A stretch of 64,000 bases of DNA from Aeromonas veronii. GTDB taxonomy: Bacteria > Pseudomonadota > Gammaproteobacteria > Enterobacterales > Aeromonadaceae. Of this stretch, positions 36,080 through 44,512 are shown piece after piece (the first letter of the stretch is position 1; the number at the start of each line of letters is the position of its first letter). The stretch lies in contig CP101033.1 of the NCBI GenBank assembly GCA_041319085.1, positions 2,878,501 to 2,942,500 on the forward strand, given 5' to 3'. Under the pieces are notes generated by a model. The model was not told the origin of the DNA. It saw only the letters and a program-made list of their open reading frames with translations, and did not search any database. The translations under genes were made by a program, and so were the position numbers.

Positions 36080-36280
36080 GTCAGGGCTCCTACTATATGC
36101 ATTTTGCCGCCGAGCGCAATGGCGCCTTTGCCACTTTTTTCAATAAATCAATCTGTTCGGACAAGGATTGAACAGACGGTTGCTTTTTCAATCAAACATT
36201 TTCAACACAGATAATTTACAAGGTTGCCAAGGCCAAACGGCAAGGATAGTCTTGCGCCACTCGACGCGAGGATGGTGGTA

Positions 36281-38050
36281 ATGGATAAAAAAACGCAAAA
36301 ACGTCTCTATGGCTGGTTGCGCAAGCAATCGAGTCACGGTCGCCGCTGGATCACGATATCCATCGCTTTTGGCCTTGGCCAGGGCATTCTGATGGTGGCG
36401 CAAGCCTGGCTGCTGGCGACCCTGTTGCACGGCTTTATCATCGAAGGCTCAACGCCTGAGCAATCCATCACACTCTTTATTACCCTGCTGCTGGTGACGC
36501 TTGGCAAGGCCGCGCTGGCCTACGGCCGCGAAGTGGCCAGTTTCAAGGCGGGCAGCGCGGTGCGCCAGACCATCCGCCAGCTGGTGCTCGCTCGCTTGAG
36601 TCGCCTCGGCCCTGCCTATATCCAGCGCCGTCCGGCCGGTAGCTGGGCCAGTCTGTTGCTAGAACAGATTGAAAACATGCAGGATTTCTTCTCCCGCTAT
36701 CTGCCGCAGATGGCCATCGCCGTCTTTATTCCGGTGGTCATTCTGGTGGCTATATTCCCGGTCAACTGGGCGGCGGGCCTGATCCTGCTGGGCACTGCCC
36801 CCCTCATCCCCATCTTTATGATCCTGGTGGGTGTGGGCGCCGCCGATGCCAACCGCCGCAACTTTCAGGCGCTGGCTCGCCTCTCCGGCCACTTCCTCGA
36901 TCGGCTGAAGGGGCTGCGTACCCTGCAACTCTTTATGCGTACCCAGGCGGAAGGTGAAGCCATTCGCGATGCCTCGGAAGATTTTCGCGAGCGCACCATG
37001 GAAGTGCTGCGCCTGGCGTTTTTGAGCACCGCCGTGCTGGAGTTCTTCGCCGCCATTTCGGTAGCGCTGGTTGCCGTCTATTTCGGCTTCTCTTATATCG
37101 ACCATCTGAACTTTGGTAGCTATGGGGTCAAGGTCACCCTCTTTACCGGCCTGTTCGTGCTGTTTCTCGCCCCCGAGTTCTACGCCCCACTGCGGGAACT
37201 GGGTGCCCACTACCACGCCAAGGCGCAGGCTATCGGCGCTGCCGAGCAGTTGCTTGAATTCCTCGAAGCCGAGGTGAGCGAGCCGGCCGCAGGCACGGCG
37301 CCGTTCCATGCCGACAGCCCGGTCAAGGTAGAGGCCAAAGCCCTTGAAGTGCTGAGCGCCGAAGGCAAGGTGCTGGTCGGCCCTATCGATTTCACCCTGG
37401 AAGCCGGTTCGCGTACCGCCCTCATCGGCGTCAGCGGCGCAGGCAAGAGCTCGCTGGTCAACGCCCTGCTCGGCTTTGCCCCCTATCGCGGCGAACTCAA
37501 GGTCAACGGGCAGGAGCTCGCCACCCTCGACATGAGCCAGTGGCGCCTGCAACTGGGTTGGCTCTCGCAAAACCCGCAGCTGTTCCACGCCTCCTTGCGC
37601 GACAACCTGCTGCTGGCCAAGCCAACGGCCAGCGATGCCGAGCTGGAAGATGCCCTGAAACGGGCGCAGGCGTGGGAATTTGCCATGGAGAAGGGGCTCG
37701 ACTATCCGGTCGGCGATCAGGCCGGTGGCCTCTCGGTCGGTCAGGCCCAGCGTCTAGCACTGGCGCGAACCCTGCTCAAATCAACCCAGCTGATGGTGCT
37801 AGACGAACCAACCGCCAGTCTGGATCGCCACTCCGAACGCGCCATCATGACCACCCTCGAGCAGGTGATGGCTGGCCAGACCCTGCTGATGATCACCCAC
37901 CGCCTCGACCAGCTTACCAGGATGGACAAGATAATGGTGCTGGCCCACGGCCAGCTGGTGGAGCAAGGCAGCTTCCAACAATTGAGTCAGGCGGATGGGC
38001 CTTTTGCCCGCCTGCTCTCCCAACGTTCCGGAGGTTCTCTCGATGAGTGA
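36281..38050 (+). CDS. cydD: Heterodimeric ABC exporter subunit CydD (cysteine/glutathione)
   Basis: A 589-residue half-transporter; CydDC exports thiols to the periplasm and is needed to assemble cytochrome bd. A six-helix membrane domain occupies about residues 20-310 and contains the RPAGSWASLLLEQIENMQDFFSRYLPQ segment in two parts. The ATPase domain follows with Walker A GVSGAGKSS (near 383), signature LSVGQAQRLALA and Walker B LMVLDEPTASLD. ATG 36281 gives the MDKKTQKRLYGWLRKQS start expected for CydD; ATG 36272 is also in frame. Its stop overlaps the cydC start. Confidence 0.94.
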   Translation: MDKKTQKRLYGWLRKQSSHGRRWITISIAFGLGQGILMVAQAWLLATLLHGFIIEGSTPEQSITLFITLLLVTLGKAALAYGREVASFKAGSAVRQTIRQLVLARLSRLGPAYIQRRPAGSWASLLLEQIENMQDFFSRYLPQMAIAVFIPVVILVAIFPVNWAAGLILLGTAPLIPIFMILVGVGAADANRRNFQALARLSGHFLDRLKGLRTLQLFMRTQAEGEAIRDASEDFRERTMEVLRLAFLSTAVLEFFAAISVALVAVYFGFSYIDHLNFGSYGVKVTLFTGLFVLFLAPEFYAPLRELGAHYHAKAQAIGAAEQLLEFLEAEVSEPAAGTAPFHADSPVKVEAKALEVLSAEGKVLVGPIDFTLEAGSRTALIGVSGAGKSSLVNALLGFAPYRGELKVNGQELATLDMSQWRLQLGWLSQNPQLFHASLRDNLLLAKPTASDAELEDALKRAQAWEFAMEKGLDYPVGDQAGGLSVGQAQRLALARTLLKSTQLMVLDEPTASLDRHSERAIMTTLEQVMAGQTLLMITHRLDQLTRMDKIMVLAHGQLVEQGSFQQLSQADGPFARLLSQRSGGSLDE

Positions 38051-39773
38051 TCTGTTGCCATTTCTGCGCCTCTATCGCCAACACTGGCTCAGCCTCACCA
38101 TTGGTTTGCTGCTGGCGCTGGTGACCCTGGCCGCTGGCATGGGGCTGCTCTCCCTCTCCGGCTGGTTCCTCTCCGCCGCCGCGGTGGCGGGAATGACCGT
38201 TGCGACGACCCATGCCTTTAACTACATGACCCCTGCGGGCGGGGTGCGCTTCTTCTCCATCGTCCGCACAGCCGGTCGCTGGGGTGAGCGGGTAGTGAGC
38301 CACGATGCCACCTTCCGGGTGCTGACCCGTTTGCGGGTCTGGTTCTGGCAGAAACTCTCGCCGCTCTCCACCGGTACCCTGGCCGGTTTCCGTCAGGCGG
38401 ATCTGCTCAACCGGCTGGTGGCCGACATCGATGCGATGGACCACGTCTATCTGCGGCTGATCACCCCCATAGGCGCGGCCCTGCTCAGCACCGCCGGACT
38501 GGTCTTCTTCCTGTCGTTTTTCGACAGCCGCCTCGCCCTCACCCTGGGTGCCATTCTGCTGTTTGGCATGATTGCCCTGCCGCTGGTGTTCTACTTCCTC
38601 GGCCGTCGCCCCGGTCAGGCGCTGATTGCCGAAAAATCGACCCTGCGTACCCGGATGGTGGACTATCTGGATGGTCAGGCCGAACTGCAGATGTTTGCCG
38701 CAGCTCCCAAGGCGCTGGCTGAGCTGCAACAGGCAGAACAAGCGCTGCTCGCCGCACAGGCCCGCATGGCCAAGGTGAGCGGGCTGGCCAACTTCTCGGT
38801 GCAACTGCTGAGCGGCTGGACCCTGACCCTGATGCTCTGGCTGGCCGGTCATGGGGTAGCGGGTGCTGCGCCCGACCCCATTACCGCGCTGATGGTCTTT
38901 GCCACGCTGGCAAGCTTCGAGGTACTGATGCCGCTGGCCGGTGCTTTCCAGCACCTCTCCACCAGCCTCACCTCGGCCCGTCGTTTGAACGAGATCCTGC
39001 AAGAGGCAAAAGCCCCCGTGTGGGGCGACGAGCAGACTCACGCCAGCGCTGGCGCACTGCAAATCAACGACCTCTATTTTGGCTACCCGGGCAACCCCCA
39101 GCCGGTACTGCGTGGCTGCACCCTGCAACTGCACGCCGGTGAAAAGCTGGCGCTGCTGGGCCAGACCGGCTGCGGCAAATCGACCCTGATGGGCCTGCTG
39201 ACCCGGGAGTGGAGCCCGCAGGCAGGCAAGATCCTGCTGGGTGGCAAGCCGCTCACCGACTACAGCGAAGGGGCGCTGCGCGCCTCCATCTCGGTAGTGA
39301 GCCAGCGGGTGCATCTGTTTGCCGACACCCTGCGGGGCAACCTCAAGCTGGCCGCCCCTACCGCCACTGACGCGCAGCTGATTGCGGTACTGACCCAGGT
39401 TGGACTGGCCAATCTGCTGGAAGACGAAGCGGGCCTCAACGCCTGGCTCGGTGACGGCGGCCGCCCCCTCTCCGGTGGTGAGCGTCGCCGTATCGGCATC
39501 GCCCGCGCCCTGCTGCACGATGCGCCGCTCTGGCTGCTGGACGAACCGACCGAAGGGCTCGACAGTCAGACCGAGCGGGAGATCATGGATCTGCTGTTCC
39601 GGCTCGGGGCAGATCGCACCTTGCTGCTTATCTCCCACCGCCTGCTGGGGATGGAGCAGATGGACCGGATTGCCCTGATGGAAGAGGGACAGATCCGCCT
39701 CTGCGCCCCGCACGACGAGCTGCTGGGGGATGATTACTACCGCAGCCTCTATCAGCGGCTGGCTCCTGTTTGA
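38043..39773 (+). CDS. cydC: Heterodimeric ABC exporter subunit CydC
   Basis: A 576-residue partner of CydD. The membrane domain runs over about residues 15-300 (LLSLSGWFLSAAAVAGMT, RTAGRWGERVVSHDATF), followed by an ATPase domain with Walker A GQTGCGKST (near 375), signature LSGGERRRIGIA and Walker B LWLLDEPTEGLD. The start ATG overlaps the cydD stop by eight bases, implying tight translational coupling. With ArcA in the same window this fits control of bd-oxidase assembly, although the cydAB genes are not present here. Confidence 0.94.
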   Translation: MSDLLPFLRLYRQHWLSLTIGLLLALVTLAAGMGLLSLSGWFLSAAAVAGMTVATTHAFNYMTPAGGVRFFSIVRTAGRWGERVVSHDATFRVLTRLRVWFWQKLSPLSTGTLAGFRQADLLNRLVADIDAMDHVYLRLITPIGAALLSTAGLVFFLSFFDSRLALTLGAILLFGMIALPLVFYFLGRRPGQALIAEKSTLRTRMVDYLDGQAELQMFAAAPKALAELQQAEQALLAAQARMAKVSGLANFSVQLLSGWTLTLMLWLAGHGVAGAAPDPITALMVFATLASFEVLMPLAGAFQHLSTSLTSARRLNEILQEAKAPVWGDEQTHASAGALQINDLYFGYPGNPQPVLRGCTLQLHAGEKLALLGQTGCGKSTLMGLLTREWSPQAGKILLGGKPLTDYSEGALRASISVVSQRVHLFADTLRGNLKLAAPTATDAQLIAVLTQVGLANLLEDEAGLNAWLGDGGRPLSGGERRRIGIARALLHDAPLWLLDEPTEGLDSQTEREIMDLLFRLGADRTLLLISHRLLGMEQMDRIALMEEGQIRLCAPHDELLGDDYYRSLYQRLAPV

Positions 39774-39792
39774 TATCAGGCTGATATCAGGC
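39771..39792 (+). repeat. Tandem 11-mer at the cydC stop
   Basis: TGATATCAGGC occurs twice in direct tandem, and the cydC stop TGA is the first triplet of the first copy. A further TGAT follows. Each unit contains the palindrome CTGATATCAG when read with its neighbour. Confidence 0.6.
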
Positions 39793-39947
39793 TGATGGGG
39801 GTCACACCCTGACAACCGGGCGCAAAACGGGGCTGGTCGCCGCAAGCGGCTGGCCCCTATAATGTCCCCCTCATTATTCAACAAGATGCCGACATGGAGC
39901 GCCTGCGCATTTCTACTGTCCTCATCACCGACACAAGATACGAGACG

Positions 39948-40319
39948 ATGAAACGCCTGATCCTGATGATGCCCCTGATTGCCTCCGGCTGTGCCAACTA
40001 CGCCTTCAACAGCAATCTGGATAAAGAGAACTTCGACGAATACTTCAAACCCGGTAGCGTGCGCATCTATGAACAGGATGAGCTGGCTGACCTCAACTAC
40101 CTCTACCTCGGTACCATCGAGGGTGAATCCTGCCAGGCCGATGCCAAGCAGCCGGTGCCCAACGCCGGTGAAGCGCGCACCCTGGCTCGCCGCCGCGCCG
40201 CCGACATGGGTGGCAACGGCGTCACCATCGACAAGTGCGCCGAGTTCAGCGACACCCCGGGCTGCCTGAAACAGGTGATCTGCTACGGGCAGGCGCTGAA
40301 AGTGGCCGAAGAGAAGTAA
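39948..40319 (+). CDS. rcsF: Rcs stress-sensing outer-membrane lipoprotein RcsF
   Basis: A 123-residue outer-membrane lipoprotein that reports envelope damage to the Rcs phosphorelay. The signal ends in the lipobox IASGC with lipid Cys15. Four further cysteines (62, 97, 106 and 112, in GESCQ, DKCAEF, TPGCLK and VICYG) match the two disulfides of RcsF, and VRIYEQDELADLNYLYLG aligns with its conserved strand. The disordered linker after the signal is shorter than in E. coli. ATG 39948 begins the signal peptide. A TATAAT box lies at 39858-39863 in the promoter region. Confidence 0.85.
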   Translation: MKRLILMMPLIASGCANYAFNSNLDKENFDEYFKPGSVRIYEQDELADLNYLYLGTIEGESCQADAKQPVPNAGEARTLARRRAADMGGNGVTIDKCAEFSDTPGCLKQVICYGQALKVAEEK

Positions 40320-40328
40320 GCAGCGACC

Positions 40329-40715
40329 ATGGCCCTCGCCATCGTTCGCCTTGGCAGCCCGCGCCAGCCCGATGAAGGGCTGCGGATCGGCACGGTGCGC
40401 CGCCCGCCCCGCGGTGTACCCAAGAGCGAATTTGCCAACCAGCATTGGTACGACGTCTGGTTCCCCAACCTGGCCCCCAGCAGCGAGACCATGAAGCTGG
40501 GGCAGGCAGCCGAGACGCCCGCCCAGTGGGCGGCGTTTGGCAAACAGTACAAGGCCGAGATGGCGCAACCTGCCGCCAGGCATGATCTGGCGCTGCTGGC
40601 CGCCCTCTCCCACACCACCAATCTGTCGGTGGGTTGCTACTGCGAGCAGGAGTCCCGCTGCCATCGCGCCATTTTGCGCGAATTGCTGGTAGCCGCTGGC
40701 GCCGCTATTCGCTAG
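40329..40715 (+). CDS. DUF488 family protein
   Basis: A 128-residue cytoplasmic protein. The C-terminal NLSVGCYCEQESRCHRAILRELL, with its two cysteines and histidine, and the N-terminal RIGTVRRPPRGVPKSEFA match DUF488 (YeaO-like). Function is unknown. It starts 9 bases after rcsF and is likely co-transcribed with it. Confidence 0.8.
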   Translation: MALAIVRLGSPRQPDEGLRIGTVRRPPRGVPKSEFANQHWYDVWFPNLAPSSETMKLGQAAETPAQWAAFGKQYKAEMAQPAARHDLALLAALSHTTNLSVGCYCEQESRCHRAILRELLVAAGAAIR

Positions 40716-40780
40716 CGAGACGGCGGTGCGATGGGGAATCGCGTCAGCCGGTATTTGGCAGCCATCAGGTATGGATAGAC

Positions 40781-40810
40781 AGAGAGGGCATCCCGCGGGA
40801 TGCCCTCTCT
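40781..40810. terminator. Bidirectional terminator between convergent genes
   Basis: A 30-base perfect palindrome (arms AGAGAGGGCATCCC) between the DUF488 gene and the convergent epimerase gene. CGTTCT follows on the plus strand, so the U-tract is poor but the stem is very stable. Confidence 0.7.
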
Positions 40811-40867
40811 CGTTCTGTTCGCGCCGCTGCATTCTCGGCAGCAACACTATGATCCCGCCACTCTTTC

Positions 40868-41866
40868 CTATTGCAGAGAGGGTTCCAGCAACTGCTGACG
40901 CAGCGAGGTCTCCTCGGCCTGAGTCATGGCATGTTCCGCCACTCCGGCGACGGGTTCGATGGCCAGCCAGTGGGCAAGATCGGCGGCGGTCTCCTCCAGC
41001 GGCCGAAAGTTCAACCCCTTCACGATGGCCGCCTCGGCACTGATAAAGCCGTAACCGGCAAACTCCGCCTGCGCGCAGGGCAGCAGGGTGGGATAGCTCT
41101 GCCAGGGCTCGATACCGGCCGCCATCAAGGTGGGCCAGGGCAACCATTCGGGCTGGATGGGACTGGCTGGCTGCAACCGGGCGCTCAGCCGCTCCAGCCA
41201 GTCACTCAGGGTAATACCGGGTTTGAGCAAGTTGAATGTGCCCCCCAACTGCTGCTCGGCGGCCCGCAACACAAACTCGGCGCAGTCGCGCACATCGAGG
41301 TACTGCAAGCGATCCTCGCCACAGCCCGGCAGCAACCAGGGCCCGCCCTGCTGCACCCGCTTAATCCACCAAGCCATCCGTCCGGTGGGATCATGGGGGC
41401 CGCACAGCACGCCCGGGCGCAAGATGCAGAGCCGCTCGCCCCAGCGAGCGCGATACTCCTGCTCGCACAACACCTTGAGCGGGCCATAGTCGCTGGGCAT
41501 TTCCCCTTCGACGATAGGGTGCTGCGGCGCCGATTCGTCCATTCCGGGGATTGAGAAATCGCGATAGACGCTGATGGTGGAGATGAAGATCAGCCGCGCG
41601 CAGCGCCCGAACAAGGCCGCAGAGAGGCTCGCCGCCTGCTCGGGGCGATAGCAGCAGGTGTCGATGGCGAGATCCCACTGCAACCCGGCCGCTTGCAGGG
41701 CGCTCAGGCTCTTGTCCCTGTCGCCGGTGAGCTGCACCAGATCGCGCCAGTCCGGATGCTGGTGCAAGCCGCGGTTGAACAGGGTCACTTCATGGCCCCA
41801 ATCCAGTGCCAGCGTGGTGAGGTGGCGCCCCAAAAAGCCGGTGCCACCGATAATCAGCAGTTTCAT
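40868..41866 (-). CDS. NAD-dependent epimerase/dehydratase (extended SDR)
   Basis: A 332-residue Rossmann-fold enzyme. The cofactor motif GGTGFLG is at residues 7-13, the catalytic serine region is FISTISVY, and the YxxxK pair is in SDYGPLKVLCE. The C-terminal half (QYLDVRDCAEFVLRAAEQ, GGTFNLLKPG) is typical of sugar-nucleotide or reductase-like extended SDRs. ATG 41866 is chosen because a GGGAGGGAGAGGG site precedes it; the frame is open to 41986. The substrate cannot be deduced. Confidence 0.82.
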   Translation of the reverse strand: MKLLIIGGTGFLGRHLTTLALDWGHEVTLFNRGLHQHPDWRDLVQLTGDRDKSLSALQAAGLQWDLAIDTCCYRPEQAASLSAALFGRCARLIFISTISVYRDFSIPGMDESAPQHPIVEGEMPSDYGPLKVLCEQEYRARWGERLCILRPGVLCGPHDPTGRMAWWIKRVQQGGPWLLPGCGEDRLQYLDVRDCAEFVLRAAEQQLGGTFNLLKPGITLSDWLERLSARLQPASPIQPEWLPWPTLMAAGIEPWQSYPTLLPCAQAEFAGYGFISAEAAIVKGLNFRPLEETAADLAHWLAIEPVAGVAEHAMTQAEETSLRQQLLEPSLQ

Positions 41867-42077
41867 CCCTCTCCCTCCCTTCGGCGCATCTGCGCACATT
41901 TCATCCTGATGCGCCCGTTGCCACCACCCTACGCAACTTGGCACGCGGGCACAGCCCCCGACTGGCCGGGATGGGACAGGGATCACGGCAGCGCAGCAGA
42001 AATGGGCGTAATGAGGCCAAGCCTGCGTTTTGGGGCTGCCTGTGCTAAATTGCCGGGGTTTTCAGTCAGGATCCGCC

Positions 42078-42782
42078 ATGAAGTTCGAAATCGACACCCT
42101 CGGGATCATCCGCTCTCCCTACAAGGAGAAGTTCGCCATCCCCCGCCAGCCCGGTCTGGTCAAATCGGCCCGCGCCCGTCTCGAGCTGCTCCCCCCTTAC
42201 GATCAGCCGGATGTGCTGCGCGGCATCGAGCAGTTCTCCCATCTGTGGCTCAGCTTCGTGTTTCACCAGACCATGGCGCAGGGCTGGCACCCGACGGTGC
42301 GTCCGCCGCGCCTTGGCGGCAACGAGCGGGTCGGTGTCTTTGCCACTCGCTCCACCTTCCGCCCCAATCCGCTTGGCCTCTCGGTGGTCGAGCTACACGG
42401 GATCGGTCGCGAGCGGGGCAAGCTGTGGCTGGAGCTGGGTGCGGTGGATCTGCTCGATGGCACCCCCATCGTCGATATCAAACCCTACATTCCCTATGCC
42501 GACAGCCTGCCGAATGCCCGTGGCGGCTTTGCCCCTGACGCCCCCACCCCGCCGCTGGCTGTGCGTTTCAGTGCCGAGGCCGAGCTACAGCTGCAACCCT
42601 GGCTCAAGGCCCATCCCGAGCTGCGCCAGCTGGTGAGCGAAGTGCTGGCGCAAGATCCACGCCCCGCCTACAAGAAGGGCAAGCCCGATGAGAAGGAGTA
42701 CGGGGTGCGACTGTTTGACTGCAACGTCCGTTTTCGCATCAGCGAGCCGGATTGCGTGGTGCTGGCCATCGAGCCCGCCTGA
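42078..42782 (+). CDS. trmO: tRNA (N6-threonylcarbamoyladenosine-37-N6)-methyltransferase TrmO
   Basis: A 234-residue SAM-dependent enzyme of the TsaA/VirR type that methylates t6A37 in threonine tRNAs. It starts with the single-sheeted barrel (IDTLGIIRSPYKEKFAIPRQPGL), followed by IEQFSHLWLSFVFHQ, VGVFATRSTFRPNPLGLSVVEL and VDIKPYIPYADSL. The C-terminal domain (DPRPAYKKGKPDEKEYGVRLFD) is the one found in bacterial TrmO. ATG 42078 is the first good start. A modest hairpin follows at the stop. The window also holds a tRNA-Thr gene, a potential substrate. Confidence 0.9.
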   Translation: MKFEIDTLGIIRSPYKEKFAIPRQPGLVKSARARLELLPPYDQPDVLRGIEQFSHLWLSFVFHQTMAQGWHPTVRPPRLGGNERVGVFATRSTFRPNPLGLSVVELHGIGRERGKLWLELGAVDLLDGTPIVDIKPYIPYADSLPNARGGFAPDAPTPPLAVRFSAEAELQLQPWLKAHPELRQLVSEVLAQDPRPAYKKGKPDEKEYGVRLFDCNVRFRISEPDCVVLAIEPA

Positions 42783-43082
42783 ACCTGGGCGGGACGAAAG
42801 GTCATCCGCCATCGCTGATGCTATTTCACGCCTTCTTCACGTCACAAGGGGATTAATGAGCCTGTAAATTGTGTGGCATTGATCAGACTATCGACCCGGT
42901 TGCCAGTGATACCATGCCGACTGTAGAGGGCATCCCCTCTCTGACTGATGCCAACGGCAGGCTGCCGGTTGATGGCAAGCATGGCAGTCCGGCTGGTGCC
43001 GCCAAAGGATCAGGCCTCGCCCCGACACGTTTAAGTGCGGGGATGCCACACGGATGTGACAACACTTCGAAGGAACAAACCT
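42783..43082 (+). other. Noncoding interval upstream of cytochrome b561 gene
   Basis: About 300 bases with no convincing gene. A stretch at 42925-42947 resembles one arm of the palindrome at 40781-40810 (shared AGAGGGCATCCC and CTCTCT). No promoter was clear enough to call. Confidence 0.4.
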
Positions 43083-43631
43083 ATGCTGATGAACAGTGAA
43101 CAACGTTATGGCACCCTGAATATCGGGCTGCACTGGCTGACCCTGTGGGCCATGATCGCCGTCTACGCCCTGATTGAATTTCGCGATATCTTCCCCAAGG
43201 GCGACCCGGGCCGGGATCTGATGAAGGAGTGGCACTTTATGCTGGGGCTGCTCATCTTCGCCCTGGTGTTTGTCAGACTGGCCCTGCGCTGGATCAGCCC
43301 GACGCCCCGTATCGTGCCCGAGCTTTCCCCCGTCATGCACAAACTGGCAAAACTGGCCCACCTCGCCCTCTACAGTTTTCTCATCCTCACCCCGCTGTTT
43401 GGCTGGCTGCTGCTGAGCGCCGCGGGCAAGCCCATTCCCTTCTTCGGGCTTGAGCTGCCTGCCCTGCTCTCCCCCAGTCCGGACCTGAAGGGGCTGATCA
43501 AGGAGGTGCATGAAACGCTGGGTAATATCGGTTACGCCCTGATCGGCCTGCACACGGTGGCGGCCCTCTATCACCACCATATTCTCAAAGACAACACCCT
43601 CACCAATATGCTGCCACCGCGCCGCAGCTAA
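43083..43631 (+). CDS. cybB: Cytochrome b561
   Basis: A 182-residue four-helix membrane cytochrome of the b561 (CybB) family, which binds two hemes b and passes electrons in the inner membrane. Heme-ligand histidines are visible in LNIGLHWLTLWAMIAVY, KEWHFMLGLLIFALVFVRLALRW, KLAHLALYSFLILTPLFGWLLL and LIGLHTVAALYHHHIL. ATG 43083 follows AAGGA; ATG 43089 is an alternative. It ends in its own terminator. Confidence 0.9.
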   Translation: MLMNSEQRYGTLNIGLHWLTLWAMIAVYALIEFRDIFPKGDPGRDLMKEWHFMLGLLIFALVFVRLALRWISPTPRIVPELSPVMHKLAKLAHLALYSFLILTPLFGWLLLSAAGKPIPFFGLELPALLSPSPDLKGLIKEVHETLGNIGYALIGLHTVAALYHHHILKDNTLTNMLPPRRS

Positions 43632-43647
43632 CAAGCAGCTGAACAAA

Positions 43648-43683
43648 AACAGAAGGGGCACGCATTGCCCCTTCTGTTTTTTT
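43648..43683 (+). terminator. Terminator of cytochrome b561 gene
   Basis: AACAGAAGGGGCA and TGCCCCTTCTGTT pair around CGCAT, followed by a T7 tract. Confidence 0.9.
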
Positions 43684-43837
43684 AAACGCAACAACGCTTA
43701 GGTCTCTAACAAGTCCCAATCAGCAGAACGCCTTATGATTCAGTCCCGATACAGGAGATGGGCGATAGGATTCGAATTGACTCGCAGCGACATACACTTT
43801 CTAATTGACAGACTGGCCCCTTATGACCGCTCACATC

Positions 43838-44512
43838 ATGAAAATTCTGTTGGTCGAAGACGACAAGCTGCTTAATCACCACCTCTCCTCTCTGCTGACC
43901 GAAGCCGACAATCAGGTCTACAGCACCGACCAGGCTGGGATTGCACTGCACTACGCCGCCGACTATCCCATTGATGTGGCCATCATCGACCTCGGTCTGC
44001 CCGATATGGACGGCCTGCAACTGATCCGGCAACTGCGCGAACGGCAGATCCCCTTCCCCATCATTGTGCTGACCGCCCGCGGCAACTGGCAGGACAAGGT
44101 CGAAGGACTGGAAGCAGGTGCTGATGACTATCTGGTCAAACCGTTTCAGAAAGATGAGCTGCTGGCCCGACTCAATGCGCTGGTACGCCGCAGCGCCGGT
44201 TTTATCTCGCCCAGGGTAAAGGCCGGTGATTACGAGCTCGATCTCTCCCGCAAGGAGCTGACCATCGCCGGAGAAGTGGCGGTGCTCACCAGCTTTGAAT
44301 ACCTCATTCTGGAGTACCTGATGCGCAACGCCCGTCAGGTTGTCTCCAAGCAGCAACTGCTCGACCAGCTCTACGGCGACGGCGAAGGGGACCCCAACAC
44401 CATCGAGGTGATGGTGAGCCGCCTGCGCAAGAAACTGGATCCGGAAGGGACGATTCAACCCATCTCCACCATCCGGCGTCAGGGTTACATCTTCAACCTC
44501 TCCTGTAACTGA
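43838..44512 (+). CDS. phoP: Response regulator PhoP
   Basis: A 224-residue OmpR-family regulator. The receiver domain shows ILLVEDD, the phospho-acceptor Asp51 in AIIDLGLPDMDGL and the lysine in YLVKPFQKDEL; the winged helix has LTSFEYLILEYLM and IEVMVSRLRKKL. The order phoP-phoQ and the PhoQ-type kinase downstream support the name; the QseB/PmrA branch is the alternative. The start is uncertain: ATG 43838 gives the usual MKILLVED, ATG 43823 adds five residues, and neither has a clear ribosome site. The stop overlaps the kinase start (TGATG). Confidence 0.85.
   Translation: MKILLVEDDKLLNHHLSSLLTEADNQVYSTDQAGIALHYAADYPIDVAIIDLGLPDMDGLQLIRQLRERQIPFPIIVLTARGNWQDKVEGLEAGADDYLVKPFQKDELLARLNALVRRSAGFISPRVKAGDYELDLSRKELTIAGEVAVLTSFEYLILEYLMRNARQVVSKQQLLDQLYGDGEGDPNTIEVMVSRLRKKLDPEGTIQPISTIRRQGYIFNLSCN

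Noticed and set aside
37914..41147. 1077-codon minus-strand open frame across cydC, rcsF and DUF488
   Set aside because: It crosses several well-supported plus-strand genes and has low-complexity composition with no family match.
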